From: an uncultured Eubacteriales bacterium
Lineage (GTDB): Bacteria > Bacillota_A > Clostridia > Peptostreptococcales > Anaerovoracaceae
Length of the DNA: 14,906 nucleotides
NCBI GenBank assembly: GCA_902790885.1
Contig: CADATR010000031.1
Coordinates: 1 to 14,906 of the forward strand
Direction: 5' to 3'
The notes beneath the pieces are model-generated. The model made no database searches and was not told the DNA's origin. It saw only the letters and a program-made list of their open reading frames with translations. Shown in pieces: positions 1 through 7,011 of this stretch (the stretch's first letter is position 1; each line of letters begins with the position of its first letter). The position numbers were made by a program, and so were the translations under genes.

Positions 1-360
<360 letters not shown>

Positions 361-369
361 GAATTATGA

Positions 370-392
370 TTTCAAATGATATTCTTTTGAAA
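370..392. repeat. Short inverted repeat upstream of the GH13 promoter
   Basis: TTTCAAA (370-376) and TTTGAAA (386-392) form a perfect 7-bp inverted repeat around a 9-base centre, just upstream of the predicted -35. It could be an operator half-site pair. No function is known. Confidence 0.3.
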
Positions 393-406
393 TGTATTAT
401 TTCTCC
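393..406 (-). promoter_or_regulatory. Candidate regulator site shared with the binding-protein promoter
   Basis: The minus strand reads GGAGAAATAATACA. The same 14 bases occur on the plus strand at 9395-9408, in the promoter region of the solute-binding protein. This copy lies about 76 bases upstream of the predicted GH13 transcription start. The inference is a common operator for the AraC-family regulator encoded in this locus, tying the GH13 gene to the same regulon. Chance identity cannot be excluded from two copies. Confidence 0.4.
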
Positions 407-417
407 GGCTTATCCAT

Positions 418-454
418 AAAAAAGCCTCTCACCATTTAAGATGAGAGGCTTTTC
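418..454 (-). terminator. Intrinsic terminator after the ATPase gene
   Basis: AAAGCCTCTCA (421-431) pairs with TGAGAGGCTTT (442-452) around a 10-base loop. On the minus strand the stem is followed by a run of six T. It lies about 30 bases past the ATPase stop codon and separates that gene from the GH13 promoter. Confidence 0.85.
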
Positions 455-484
455 GTTTCTTTCCGTCTGTATGAAACCGGCTTT

Positions 485-1639
485 TTAGAAATCGTAATCC
501 TTGCTCTTTGGAGAGTGTGCTGCTACTGACTCAGCATCGTACCAGATCAGGTTGTTGCCTGACTCTTTGTCGAACAGCTGGATCAGCTCAGGCTTGAATG
601 TGAAGTTGATCTTCGAACCGAGGGATACATCTGTTTCGAGGTCGATAGTCTGGAGAACCATAACTACGTCGTCTCCTTCGCAGTTTGCGTGGAGGTCGAC
701 TTCGGAACCGAGCATCTCAGACACTTCGACTTCACCGCTCAGCTTGCCCTCACCAACTCTGATGTGCTGAGGACGGATGCCGCAAATGATGTCGCACGGC
801 TGCTGTCCATTAGCTTTCAGTGCCTTCTGCTGGAAGTCGCTGAGCTTGTACTCTACGCCCTTGATGTTTGCATAGTACACGCCATCCTTCAGCTCGAGCT
901 TGCAGCCGTCAAAGAAGTTCATGACAGGCATGCCGATGAATCCTGCTACGAAGAGGTTTACAGGACGATCGAAAAGTTCCTGAGGTGTTCCGATCTGATT
1001 GACATAGCCATCCTTCATGATGACGATCCTGTCACCAAGAGTCATAGCTTCTGTCTGATCGTGTGTAACGTACATAAATGTTGTGTTGATACGCTGACGA
1101 AGTTTGATGATCTCTGCTCTCATCTGGTTACGCAGTTTAGCGTCAAGGTTTGAGAGAGGCTCATCCATCAGGAAGACCTTAGGGTCACGAACCATAGCAC
1201 GTCCGATCGCAACACGCTGACGCTGTCCGCCGGAAAGAGCCTTTGGCTTACGTTCGAGGTACTGAGTGATGTCGAGGATCTCGGCTACCTCACGCACCTT
1301 CTTGTCGATGTCTTCCTTAGGTGTTTTCTTGAGTTTGAGCGCAAACGCCATGTTGTCATAAACGGACATGTGCGGATAGAGCGCGTAGTTCTGGAAAACC
1401 ATTGCGATATCGCGATCCTTGGCTGCGATATCATTTACCAGCTTGCCATCGATGTAGAGCTCACCTCCGGAGATGTCTTCAAGTCCTGCTACCATACGCA
1501 GCGATGTGGACTTTCCGCATCCGGATGGTCCTACCAGTACGATGAATTCCTTGTCCTTGATGTGAAGGTTGAAATCATGTACAGCTGTGACCTTGTTGTC
1601 ATACACCTTCTTCATGTCTTTAATGATAACTTCTGACAT
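485..1639 (-). CDS. msmX: Sugar ABC transporter ATP-binding protein, MsmX/MsmK/UgpC type
   Basis: This 384-residue cytoplasmic ATPase would power a CUT1 carbohydrate importer. All nucleotide-binding motifs are intact: Walker A GPSGCGKST (37-45), Q-loop Q83, signature LSGGQ (135-139), Walker B VFLMDEP (155-161), D-loop SNLD (163-166) and switch H193. The C-terminal third is the TOBE-type regulatory domain typical of MalK, MsmK and UgpC. The transporter genes at 9339-6152 have no ATPase of their own, so this is their likely partner. Members of this family often serve several importers. The ATG at 1639 is chosen because the alignment with the family begins MSEVIIKD. An in-frame extension to 1729 would run through a hairpin-rich leader and add unrelated sequence. 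The local ribosome site is weak (AGGG or GGGA). Terminators on both sides suggest separate expression from the rest of the locus. Confidence 0.95.
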   Translation of the reverse strand: MSEVIIKDMKKVYDNKVTAVHDFNLHIKDKEFIVLVGPSGCGKSTSLRMVAGLEDISGGELYIDGKLVNDIAAKDRDIAMVFQNYALYPHMSVYDNMAFALKLKKTPKEDIDKKVREVAEILDITQYLERKPKALSGGQRQRVAIGRAMVRDPKVFLMDEPLSNLDAKLRNQMRAEIIKLRQRINTTFMYVTHDQTEAMTLGDRIVIMKDGYVNQIGTPQELFDRPVNLFVAGFIGMPVMNFFDGCKLELKDGVYYANIKGVEYKLSDFQQKALKANGQQPCDIICGIRPQHIRVGEGKLSGEVEVSEMLGSEVDLHANCEGDDVVMVLQTIDLETDVSLGSKINFTFKPELIQLFDKESGNNLIWYDAESVAAHSPKSKDYDF

Positions 1640-1762
1640 ATTTCCCGACCCTAGCATCCCAGCCTCCGCTAACGAATGCCTCACAAGTACCCGGTAAAAG
1701 AGTAAATGCATTACGACAGGTCTCCACACTGCCGCACCGTGAGCCGAACGGTTATTCCTCCT
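1640..1762 (-). promoter_or_regulatory. Structured 5' leader of the ATPase mRNA, four tiled hairpins
   Basis: Read on the minus strand, four hairpins follow one another almost without gaps. Hairpin 1 is ACCGT/ACGGT (1752-1748 with 1740-1736). Hairpin 2 is GCGGCAG/CTGTCGT (1735-1729 with 1719-1713, two G-U pairs). Hairpin 3 is AATGC plus CTC with GAG plus GCATT (1712-1700 with 1682-1675). Hairpin 4 is TTAGC/GCTAG (1672-1668 with 1655-1651), holding GGAGG in its loop. A perfect AGGAGG (1762-1757) lies 5' of them with no start codon at normal distance. The weak AGGG that could serve the ATG at 1639 overlaps the 3' arm of hairpin 4. This looks like a cis-acting RNA element controlling the ATPase, but its class is not identified. 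Confidence 0.5.
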
Positions 1763-1819
1763 TTTTTACATGTACGCCGTCCATTAAGTGGAGTGACACG
1801 ACGCCATGGTATTAGTAGC

Positions 1820-1846
1820 AAAATACTATCATGAGCATTTTTTCAA
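1820..1846 (-). promoter_or_regulatory. Weak candidate promoter for the ATPase gene
   Basis: TTGAAA (1846-1841) and TATTTT (1825-1820) on the minus strand are separated by only 15 bases, shorter than ideal. It is the best pair between the upstream terminator (1891) and the structured leader. The terminator implies that a promoter must lie in this stretch of about 130 bases. No other clear feature was seen there. Confidence 0.25.
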
Positions 1847-1890
1847 TGGCATGGACGCATGTTCAGTGTTTATGGGCGAATGTTTGAATA

Positions 1891-1917
1891 TTAAAAAAAG
1901 CCGCGCCGGAGCGCGGC
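1891..1917 (-). terminator. Intrinsic terminator after the YesL-like gene
   Basis: GCCGCGC (1900-1906) pairs with GCGCGGC (1911-1917) around a CGGA loop. On the minus strand it is followed by seven T. It starts 16 bases past the stop codon of the gene ending at 1934 and closes the operon that contains the GH36 enzyme. Confidence 0.92.
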
Positions 1918-1933
1918 AATCAGAAGTATCTGA

Positions 1934-2656
1934 TCAAAAACCATCCAGTTCTCTGAGATCATCCATAGACGCGTATTCATCTTCGGATGGATCTGCAGCG
2001 AAATCTCCGTCACTATCGACAACAGGCAGAAACGGTCTGAATTCAGGCAGCAGAAGCGTCGCTCCCAACATCGCCAGCAATCCGAATCCGCAAAACACCC
2101 ATATAAACGCGTATAGCGGAAGGTCCTTCAGGTCTGAGTAGGTCAGTACAAACGGGAATATATCGAAGAACGCTATAACTAAAAACTTAAAAGGCTTTCT
2201 GACCAGAAAGTACATTGAGTTCTTTATCAGATGCGGCAGCGTGTCTTCAAATGCCGCCATCGTAGGCAGCAAGTACAAATACAGAAATACTATTGCTGCG
2301 CCAATGGCATATATCGCAAACTTCAGGTTTGCGATCGCGCCGCCAGCCTGATCGCATATCTGCAGATCTACAGTCAGGAACCCCATCAGGAATACAAACA
2401 GCAGCCAGGCTATCGTCCCCTGCTTGAAGTTGGTTTTAAACCCGATCCAGAACTGCTTGAACGGATTCACGACGCCACCGCTCCTGAGTGTTTTGAACAT
2501 CACATGATACAATGCGACGAGCCCCGCTCCCATCGTGAAGAACGGCAGGCTGAATATGACGAACATCAGATTCGCAGCGATGATTATGCCGAACTTCGTC
2601 ATAAACCTTCCGAAGAAGCTGTCATTATCAAGAAAACCCTGCATGAATGAGCCCAT
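1934..2656 (-). CDS. YesL-like membrane protein (DUF624 family)
   Basis: This 240-residue integral membrane protein opens with the family pattern: a short N-terminal stretch, then a hydrophobic segment ending in SLPFFTMGAG with ALYHVMFKTLR (49-58) after it. About five membrane segments are visible, near residues 22-44, 81-101, 112-132, 156-173 and 182-202, followed by an acidic cytoplasm-like tail (214-240). The ATG at 2656 has a GGGGAG ribosome site six bases upstream. It sits 15 bases after the GH36 gene and ends the operon. DUF624 genes are commonly found in carbohydrate ABC transporter loci of Bacillota, as yesL is in Bacillus subtilis. Their biochemical role is unknown, so a part in transport is inferred from context only. 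Confidence 0.85.
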   Translation of the reverse strand: MGSFMQGFLDNDSFFGRFMTKFGIIIAANLMFVIFSLPFFTMGAGLVALYHVMFKTLRSGGVVNPFKQFWIGFKTNFKQGTIAWLLFVFLMGFLTVDLQICDQAGGAIANLKFAIYAIGAAIVFLYLYLLPTMAAFEDTLPHLIKNSMYFLVRKPFKFLVIAFFDIFPFVLTYSDLKDLPLYAFIWVFCGFGLLAMLGATLLLPEFRPFLPVVDSDGDFAADPSEDEYASMDDLRELDGF

Positions 2657-2671
2657 TGAAGTCTCCCCGTC

Positions 2672-4921
2672 TTATCTTATTTTTTTGAAATACAGCTGTA
2701 TAGCAGGATAGTCACCCAGCATCCATGGAAGGGTGTATCCGGCATTCATGAGAGCGTCTCCGGAGAAGATCTTCCTTTCTTCTTCAGTCGAAGGCGCTAA
2801 AAACACTGGCAGCTTAAGCCTGTATTTCTCTGACTCATCGGTCACCTCATATATTCCCTCAGGGTCAAGGCCCTTGAGTTTCAGATTGATCAGCGCCTGA
2901 TTAGGCTGCGTATCGCTCACTACAAGACTCAGAAGAGCTTCTGAGCCATCCTCTGAGACGGATTCCCACGCGGTGTATGGCTCTTCGCCGATTTCCGAAA
3001 GGCGATAATAGAGACCGCCCTGAATGAGATCATAGTACTTTTTAAATATGCGAACCTGATCCTTTATCGACTCTCTTTCTTTGTCGCTCAGTTTTCCGGG
3101 ATCCAGCTCGTATCCGAAGGTTCCGGCCATTGCCGTGACCGCTCTTGTGTATATCGGAGTTGCCCTTCCGGTCTGATGGTTTGGCGAAGCGGATACATGC
3201 GCTCCAACGGTGCTGACAGGGTATCCGAACGAAGTGCCATACTGAATTCTGAGCCTCTGAATAGGGTCAGTATCATCAGAGCACCATATCTGCGGTGAAT
3301 AACAGAGGATGCCGGCATCGAAGCGGGCTCCGCCGCCGGAGCAGCCCTCTACAAGCACGTCAGGGAAATTTGTTGTAATGCGATCCATCAGATCATAAAT
3401 ACCCAGAATAAATCTGTGCATCACCTCACCCTGATGTGAAGGCGGAAGAGCTATGGAATAAACGTCCGAAAGGGATCTGTTCATGTCCCACTTCAGGTAC
3501 TCTATGTTATTTTCGCTCAGGATCTTCTCCATGCATCCGTACACATAATCGACTATCTCTTTGCGCGACATATCGAGCACGAGCTGGTTTCTTGTACGTG
3601 TTGCCTGACGTCCCGGCATGGCAAGCGCCCAGTCAGGATGCTCTCTGTACAGATCGGAGTCCTCATTGATCATTTCAGGCTCCATCCAGATCCCGAACTT
3701 AAGGCCTCTCTCATTGACCTGCTCAACGAGTCTTTTGAGACCGCATTTTATCTTATCTTCGTTTACATACCAGTCACCCAGGCCGGCGTTATCGCTGTTT
3801 CTCTGTCCAAACCAGCCATCGTCCATTACAACCATCTCGATTCCGAGAGGAGCTGCCTCTTCAGCAAGCTTTACGATGGTTTCATCTGTAAAGTCAAAAT
3901 ATGCTGCCTCCCAGCTGTTTATGAGTATAGGTCTTCTGGCGAACTGATACTTGCCTCTGCATATGTTATGGCGGATAAAGTGATGATAAACATGAGAAAG
4001 CCTGCTTAAACCTTCTCCCGAATAAGTCATGATGACTTCCGGCGCGTCAAATGAATCTCCCGGCTCCAGCATCCACGCAAACTGGTCGTCATTGATACCC
4101 ATGACCACCCTTGTGTTCTCAAACTGATCGACCTCAGCTGAAGCTTCGAAGCTTCCGGAATAAACAAGCATCATTCCATAGCAGCTTCCGCTCTCCTCAT
4201 TTGTCTTTCTGTCCGCAATAATGATAAATGGATTTTCCTGATGGCTGGAAGTACCGCGTCTTGATTCAACAGTCTTTACGAGATGGGTCAGATTCTCTCT
4301 CTCCGGCTGGCGCTCAAGGGCATGCTTCCCGTGAAAGTGCATCATATCCCATTTGCCGTAAGGAATATCGAGCGACATGGAAAATGCTCTGTCCAGAACA
4401 ATGATATTATCTGAACCATTTTTAATTCTCACGGTTCTGGTAATGACATCCTCATTCTCAAACACACCATAAAGAAGCTCCAGAGTAAGTTTTGTGACCT
4501 TGTCATAAACCTCTACCTTAAGTGTCTCAGCCGATCCGTCGCTGTCATATGATGACGGAAGACCGTTCAGATCGTATTTTCCCGGAATGATCTCATGGCT
4601 TACATATCTGAAATCAGCGCCATAGCTTCCGTCGACATTGCATGCCGCGAGAGCATGGATACGGTAATCTCCTACGCCGTATCCCGGATACTCCTGTGTC
4701 ATCGTATCGAGCGAGATCGTTCTGTCAGGGTATGTCTCCTCTGGATTTCCGGAGCATGGCCTGTCATAATCATGGAACAGATAGCTCATGTCTTCGCTCT
4801 CTATTCTCTTTCCGTAGTAGAGATGCTGAAGGAAACCATGTGACGTGATACGCATCTGGTAGGATGTATTCTTTGTATACAGCGTGATCGTTTTTTTCTC
4901 TTCGTTATATAGAATGCTCAT
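2672..4921 (-). CDS. aga: Alpha-galactosidase, GH36 (copy 1)
   Basis: This 749-residue enzyme would hydrolyse terminal alpha-1,6-galactose from raffinose, stachyose and melibiose. An N-terminal beta-sandwich (about 1-325) precedes the catalytic barrel, and a C-terminal beta domain follows. Barrel motifs are INSWEAAYFDF (335-344 area), VMDDGWFG (365-372), EPEMINEDSDL (414-424) and LKWDMNR, with nucleophile D479. GCSGGG (526-531) is followed by WCSDDTD, with acid/base D549. The 70-residue spacing is the same as D478/D548 in Geobacillus AgaA. The PNHQTGR loop (580-586) is present. There is no signal peptide, so it is cytosolic. An in-frame TTG at 4966 would lengthen it, but the ATG at 4921 is preferred: it follows an AAGGA site and aligns with the start of the second GH36 in this window. 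It is co-oriented with the genes on both sides. Confidence 0.95.
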   Translation of the reverse strand: MSILYNEEKKTITLYTKNTSYQMRITSHGFLQHLYYGKRIESEDMSYLFHDYDRPCSGNPEETYPDRTISLDTMTQEYPGYGVGDYRIHALAACNVDGSYGADFRYVSHEIIPGKYDLNGLPSSYDSDGSAETLKVEVYDKVTKLTLELLYGVFENEDVITRTVRIKNGSDNIIVLDRAFSMSLDIPYGKWDMMHFHGKHALERQPERENLTHLVKTVESRRGTSSHQENPFIIIADRKTNEESGSCYGMMLVYSGSFEASAEVDQFENTRVVMGINDDQFAWMLEPGDSFDAPEVIMTYSGEGLSRLSHVYHHFIRHNICRGKYQFARRPILINSWEAAYFDFTDETIVKLAEEAAPLGIEMVVMDDGWFGQRNSDNAGLGDWYVNEDKIKCGLKRLVEQVNERGLKFGIWMEPEMINEDSDLYREHPDWALAMPGRQATRTRNQLVLDMSRKEIVDYVYGCMEKILSENNIEYLKWDMNRSLSDVYSIALPPSHQGEVMHRFILGIYDLMDRITTNFPDVLVEGCSGGGARFDAGILCYSPQIWCSDDTDPIQRLRIQYGTSFGYPVSTVGAHVSASPNHQTGRATPIYTRAVTAMAGTFGYELDPGKLSDKERESIKDQVRIFKKYYDLIQGGLYYRLSEIGEEPYTAWESVSEDGSEALLSLVVSDTQPNQALINLKLKGLDPEGIYEVTDESEKYRLKLPVFLAPSTEEERKIFSGDALMNAGYTLPWMLGDYPAIQLYFKKIR

Positions 4922-4972
4922 ATTTGATAAGTTCCTTTCAAAAGCATTAATTTTTAATGAATCCAATCGATG

Positions 4973-5383
4973 TCACAGCATTAAACGCCAAATGACATAA
5001 TATATAACCAGCTCCAGCACGATAGCGCCGAGATAACCATACATCATCCTCTTCGGCCCATCTCCTGCAGAAGCAATATTTACCGTTCCATTAGGGAGCA
5101 CGTTGTAGCAGATCTCCACTTCCGTTCCGGGCACATACTTATCTGCCTGCGAAACCGGGACCACGACCTCAGTGCTTCCCTCCTTTCCGTCAATAGTATA
5201 ACCAAGCACTACGTCTATTGCCGGCGTCTCCTTTTTTCTCACGGGTTCATGATTGGAAACACGAAGCACCGTAGCAGTAGTTGTGTCCTTGTAATCCTTA
5301 ACTATCATGAAGTATTTCAGGAATCTGGCAGATGTATATATCAATGCCCAGAAGACCAGAAATAGGGTTAGAAAAAAAACCAT
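4973..5383 (-). CDS. DUF3592-like small membrane protein
   Basis: This 136-residue protein has a hydrophobic segment at each end (about 3-25 and 113-135). Between them is a roughly 85-residue soluble beta-rich domain containing VVLGYTIDGKEG (58-69) and a YVPGTEVEICYNVLPNG stretch (83-99). That layout, with a beta domain ending in a G-x-x-V-x-V-x-Y-x-P/N-like motif between two helices, resembles DUF3592. The domain sits on either face of the membrane depending on topology, which cannot be decided here. AGGAG lies seven bases before the ATG at 5383. Only 14 bases separate it from the upstream gene, and the GH36 start is 51 bases downstream, so the three are probably co-transcribed. Its function is unknown. 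Confidence 0.7.
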   Translation of the reverse strand: MVFFLTLFLVFWALIYTSARFLKYFMIVKDYKDTTTATVLRVSNHEPVRKKETPAIDVVLGYTIDGKEGSTEVVVPVSQADKYVPGTEVEICYNVLPNGTVNIASAGDGPKRMMYGYLGAIVLELVIYYVIWRLML

Positions 5384-5397
5384 AATTTATCTCCTGT

Positions 5398-6081
5398 CTA
5401 TTTTTCAAAAATAAAGTCAAGAAAGAGCTCTACGGCCTCTACATTTTCTGATAATGCACCTATGGCAAGCGCACAGTCACCGCCATAAACATTGTACTCA
5501 GTTACCAGTCTGCTGTCGCTTATGTCTATGCACACAGGCACCTCTTCGGTGCTGTATTCTTCATCGAACGGCACACTATAGATAAAGCGGTCGCCGTACT
5601 TCTCCTTGATGGACGCACACGCCTCGCTGTTAAGGTCCATAAGCCGTCCGGTCTTGCCCAATGCCGCCAGAGATTCTGTCTCCATGGTGATACCGTCCAG
5701 TGTTCCGCTGTCGGCATAAGCAACAAAAGCCTCAAAGTAGCTGTTTCCGGTCGCTCCCTTTTTATAGTCAAAATACGACTGTGCGTTGAACTCCACCGCT
5801 TTTTCCCTGAGGTCATATCCGGTGTATTCTACATAGTCATCCCAGATGTCCGATCCATTCCCTGCATCCGCATAGGTGTTGTTGAACATCATATAGCACC
5901 AGTAGTCATGCATGGTCGTCGTATATTGATGTATAGAAAAAGCAACAAACCAGATGAGGAAAACAATGCCTATGATCCAGAGTTTATAATACTCCCAGAT
6001 ATATGCCGCTCTTTTTCCATTATCCGGAATGTTGGATATTTTTTCTTTTTCAGTTTTTGCCCACTGGCTTAATCTGCTCAT
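5398..6081 (-). CDS. Single-pass membrane protein with a binding-protein-like extracytoplasmic domain, function unknown
   Basis: This 227-residue protein has a charged cytoplasmic start (1-32), one membrane helix (about 34-52, WIIGIVFLIWFVAF) and an outside domain of about 170 residues. The outside part has features seen in sugar-binding proteins: FEAFVAYADSGTLDGI, then LAALGKTGRLMDLN, and a C-terminal AVELFLDFIFEK like the 'aa.-F.-dF' helix of family 1 solute-binding proteins. It is only half their usual length and lacks a lipobox. The ATG at 6081 is chosen because AGGT lies just upstream and the N-terminal extension up to 6189 would overlap the permease gene and a terminator hairpin. Possible roles are transporter accessory or sensing, inferred from context only. 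I do not recognise the family with certainty. Confidence 0.65.
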   Translation of the reverse strand: MSRLSQWAKTEKEKISNIPDNGKRAAYIWEYYKLWIIGIVFLIWFVAFSIHQYTTTMHDYWCYMMFNNTYADAGNGSDIWDDYVEYTGYDLREKAVEFNAQSYFDYKKGATGNSYFEAFVAYADSGTLDGITMETESLAALGKTGRLMDLNSEACASIKEKYGDRFIYSVPFDEEYSTEEVPVCIDISDSRLVTEYNVYGGDCALAIGALSENVEAVELFLDFIFEK

Positions 6082-6099
6082 TATTACCTGATTATTCTG

Positions 6100-6132
6100 A
6101 AAAAAATGAGCTGCACCAGGGCAGCTCATTTC
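6100..6132 (-). terminator. Intrinsic terminator or attenuator between permease and accessory genes
   Basis: AAATGAGCTGC (6104-6114) pairs perfectly with GCAGCTCATTT (6121-6131) around a six-base loop. On the minus strand it is followed by a run of T. It lies in the gap between the second permease stop (6152) and the ribosome site of the next gene. No promoter is obvious after it, so partial read-through probably sets the level of the downstream genes, including the GH36. Confidence 0.85.
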
Positions 6133-6151
6133 ATACCTATACTTACGTATA

Positions 6152-6994
6152 TTACAGTTTGCCGCCGGATGTTGCGATACCTTCAACAAACTGCTTCTGG
6201 AAGATAACGTAGATAACGATCATCGGGATTACAGCCAGAACTGCAGCTCCCATCATCTGCGGATAATTGCTTCCGTACTGTCCCTGTGCCTTAGCAAGAC
6301 CGGCAGCCAGTGTAGTTGTCTGTACGCTTGTGCAGACGATCATAGGCCACATAAGGTCTTTGAATGCGAACAGTGCAGTGAAGATACCAAGAGATACCAT
6401 GGATGATCTTGTCAGCGGCATCATGATCCTGAGGAACTTCTGGCCGATATGGCAGCCGTCGATTCCTGCCGCTTCCTCAAGGTCTTTAGGCAGTCCCTGA
6501 TATCCTGTCTTGAGGAGGTAAGTACCGAACGCTGTTACGATTCCCGGGAACACGAGTCCGGCACAAGTATTGAGCCAGCCAAGACCCGAAACCATGAGGT
6601 ACTGCGGGATGATGAAGATCGTTGACGGGATCATCATCTGAATGAGTACCAGCGAGAACAGGAAGTTCTTGCCAGGGAATTTAAGTCTTCCGAAAGCATA
6701 GCCGGCCATCGTAGCTGTAAGGCATGCGCATACAACACGGAAGAAGATCATCAGCAGAGTGTTCTTATACAGAAGAACGAAGTTGTAGCTCTTCCATACC
6801 TCGCCGAATGTCTCCCAGTGCCAGCCGTTGTGCGGGAAGATGTAGAACGGACTTACCGAAATAGCTTCCTGATTTGTCTTGAGTGCAGTCAGTATCATCC
6901 AGGCGAAAGGAACCAGCATGATGAATGCCATGATGATCAGGATGATGTACATTATAGTTTTATTGACTCTGTCTCTTGTACGAGCATTTTCCAT
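6152..6994 (-). CDS. Carbohydrate ABC transporter permease, MalG/MsmG type
   Basis: This 280-residue inner-membrane subunit of a CUT1 importer has about six membrane helices. The first is near 13-36 (IILIIMAFIMLVPFAW) and the last near 248-268. The cytoplasmic EAA loop that docks on the ATPase is clear at 172-192: LEEAAGIDGCHIGQKF, then MMPLT. The C-terminus FVEGIATSGGKL follows the 'G..aGAvKG' family ending. AGGAGG lies upstream of the ATG at 6994 and the gap to the preceding permease is only 17 bases, so the two are likely translationally coupled. Partners are the permease at 7905-7012, the lipoprotein at 9339-8020 and the ATPase at 1639-485. Substrate specificity cannot be read from the permease. 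An alpha-galactoside is inferred from the neighbouring enzymes. Confidence 0.95.
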   Translation of the reverse strand: MENARTRDRVNKTIMYIILIIMAFIMLVPFAWMILTALKTNQEAISVSPFYIFPHNGWHWETFGEVWKSYNFVLLYKNTLLMIFFRVVCACLTATMAGYAFGRLKFPGKNFLFSLVLIQMMIPSTIFIIPQYLMVSGLGWLNTCAGLVFPGIVTAFGTYLLKTGYQGLPKDLEEAAGIDGCHIGQKFLRIMMPLTRSSMVSLGIFTALFAFKDLMWPMIVCTSVQTTTLAAGLAKAQGQYGSNYPQMMGAAVLAVIPMIVIYVIFQKQFVEGIATSGGKL

Positions 6995-7011
6995 TGATCA
7001 TTCCCTCCTTT

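Noticed and set aside
1640..1729. N-terminal extension of the ATPase by 30 residues
   Set aside because: Family proteins begin at MSEVIIKD. The extra segment matches nothing and coincides with the hairpins of the leader.
1715..1741. Possible eight-codon leader peptide starting at a GTG after the AGGAGG at 1762-1757
   Set aside because: The GTG is about 20 bases from AGGAGG, too far for normal initiation, and the peptide (VRQCGDLS) shows no attenuation signature.
1640..1760. Leader region as a known housekeeping RNA (SRP RNA, tmRNA, RNase P or 6S)
   Set aside because: None of the hallmark core sequences I know for SRP RNA, tmRNA or RNase P are present, and the position directly before the ATPase start fits a cis-acting leader better.
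3636..4009. Open frames on the plus strand opposite GH36 copy 1
   Set aside because: They are antisense to a well-conserved catalytic domain and have no family features.
6082..6189. N-terminal extension of the single-pass membrane protein into the permease gene
   Set aside because: It would overlap the permease stop region and pass through the terminator hairpin. An ATG at 6081 has its own ribosome site and gives a normal membrane-anchored start.
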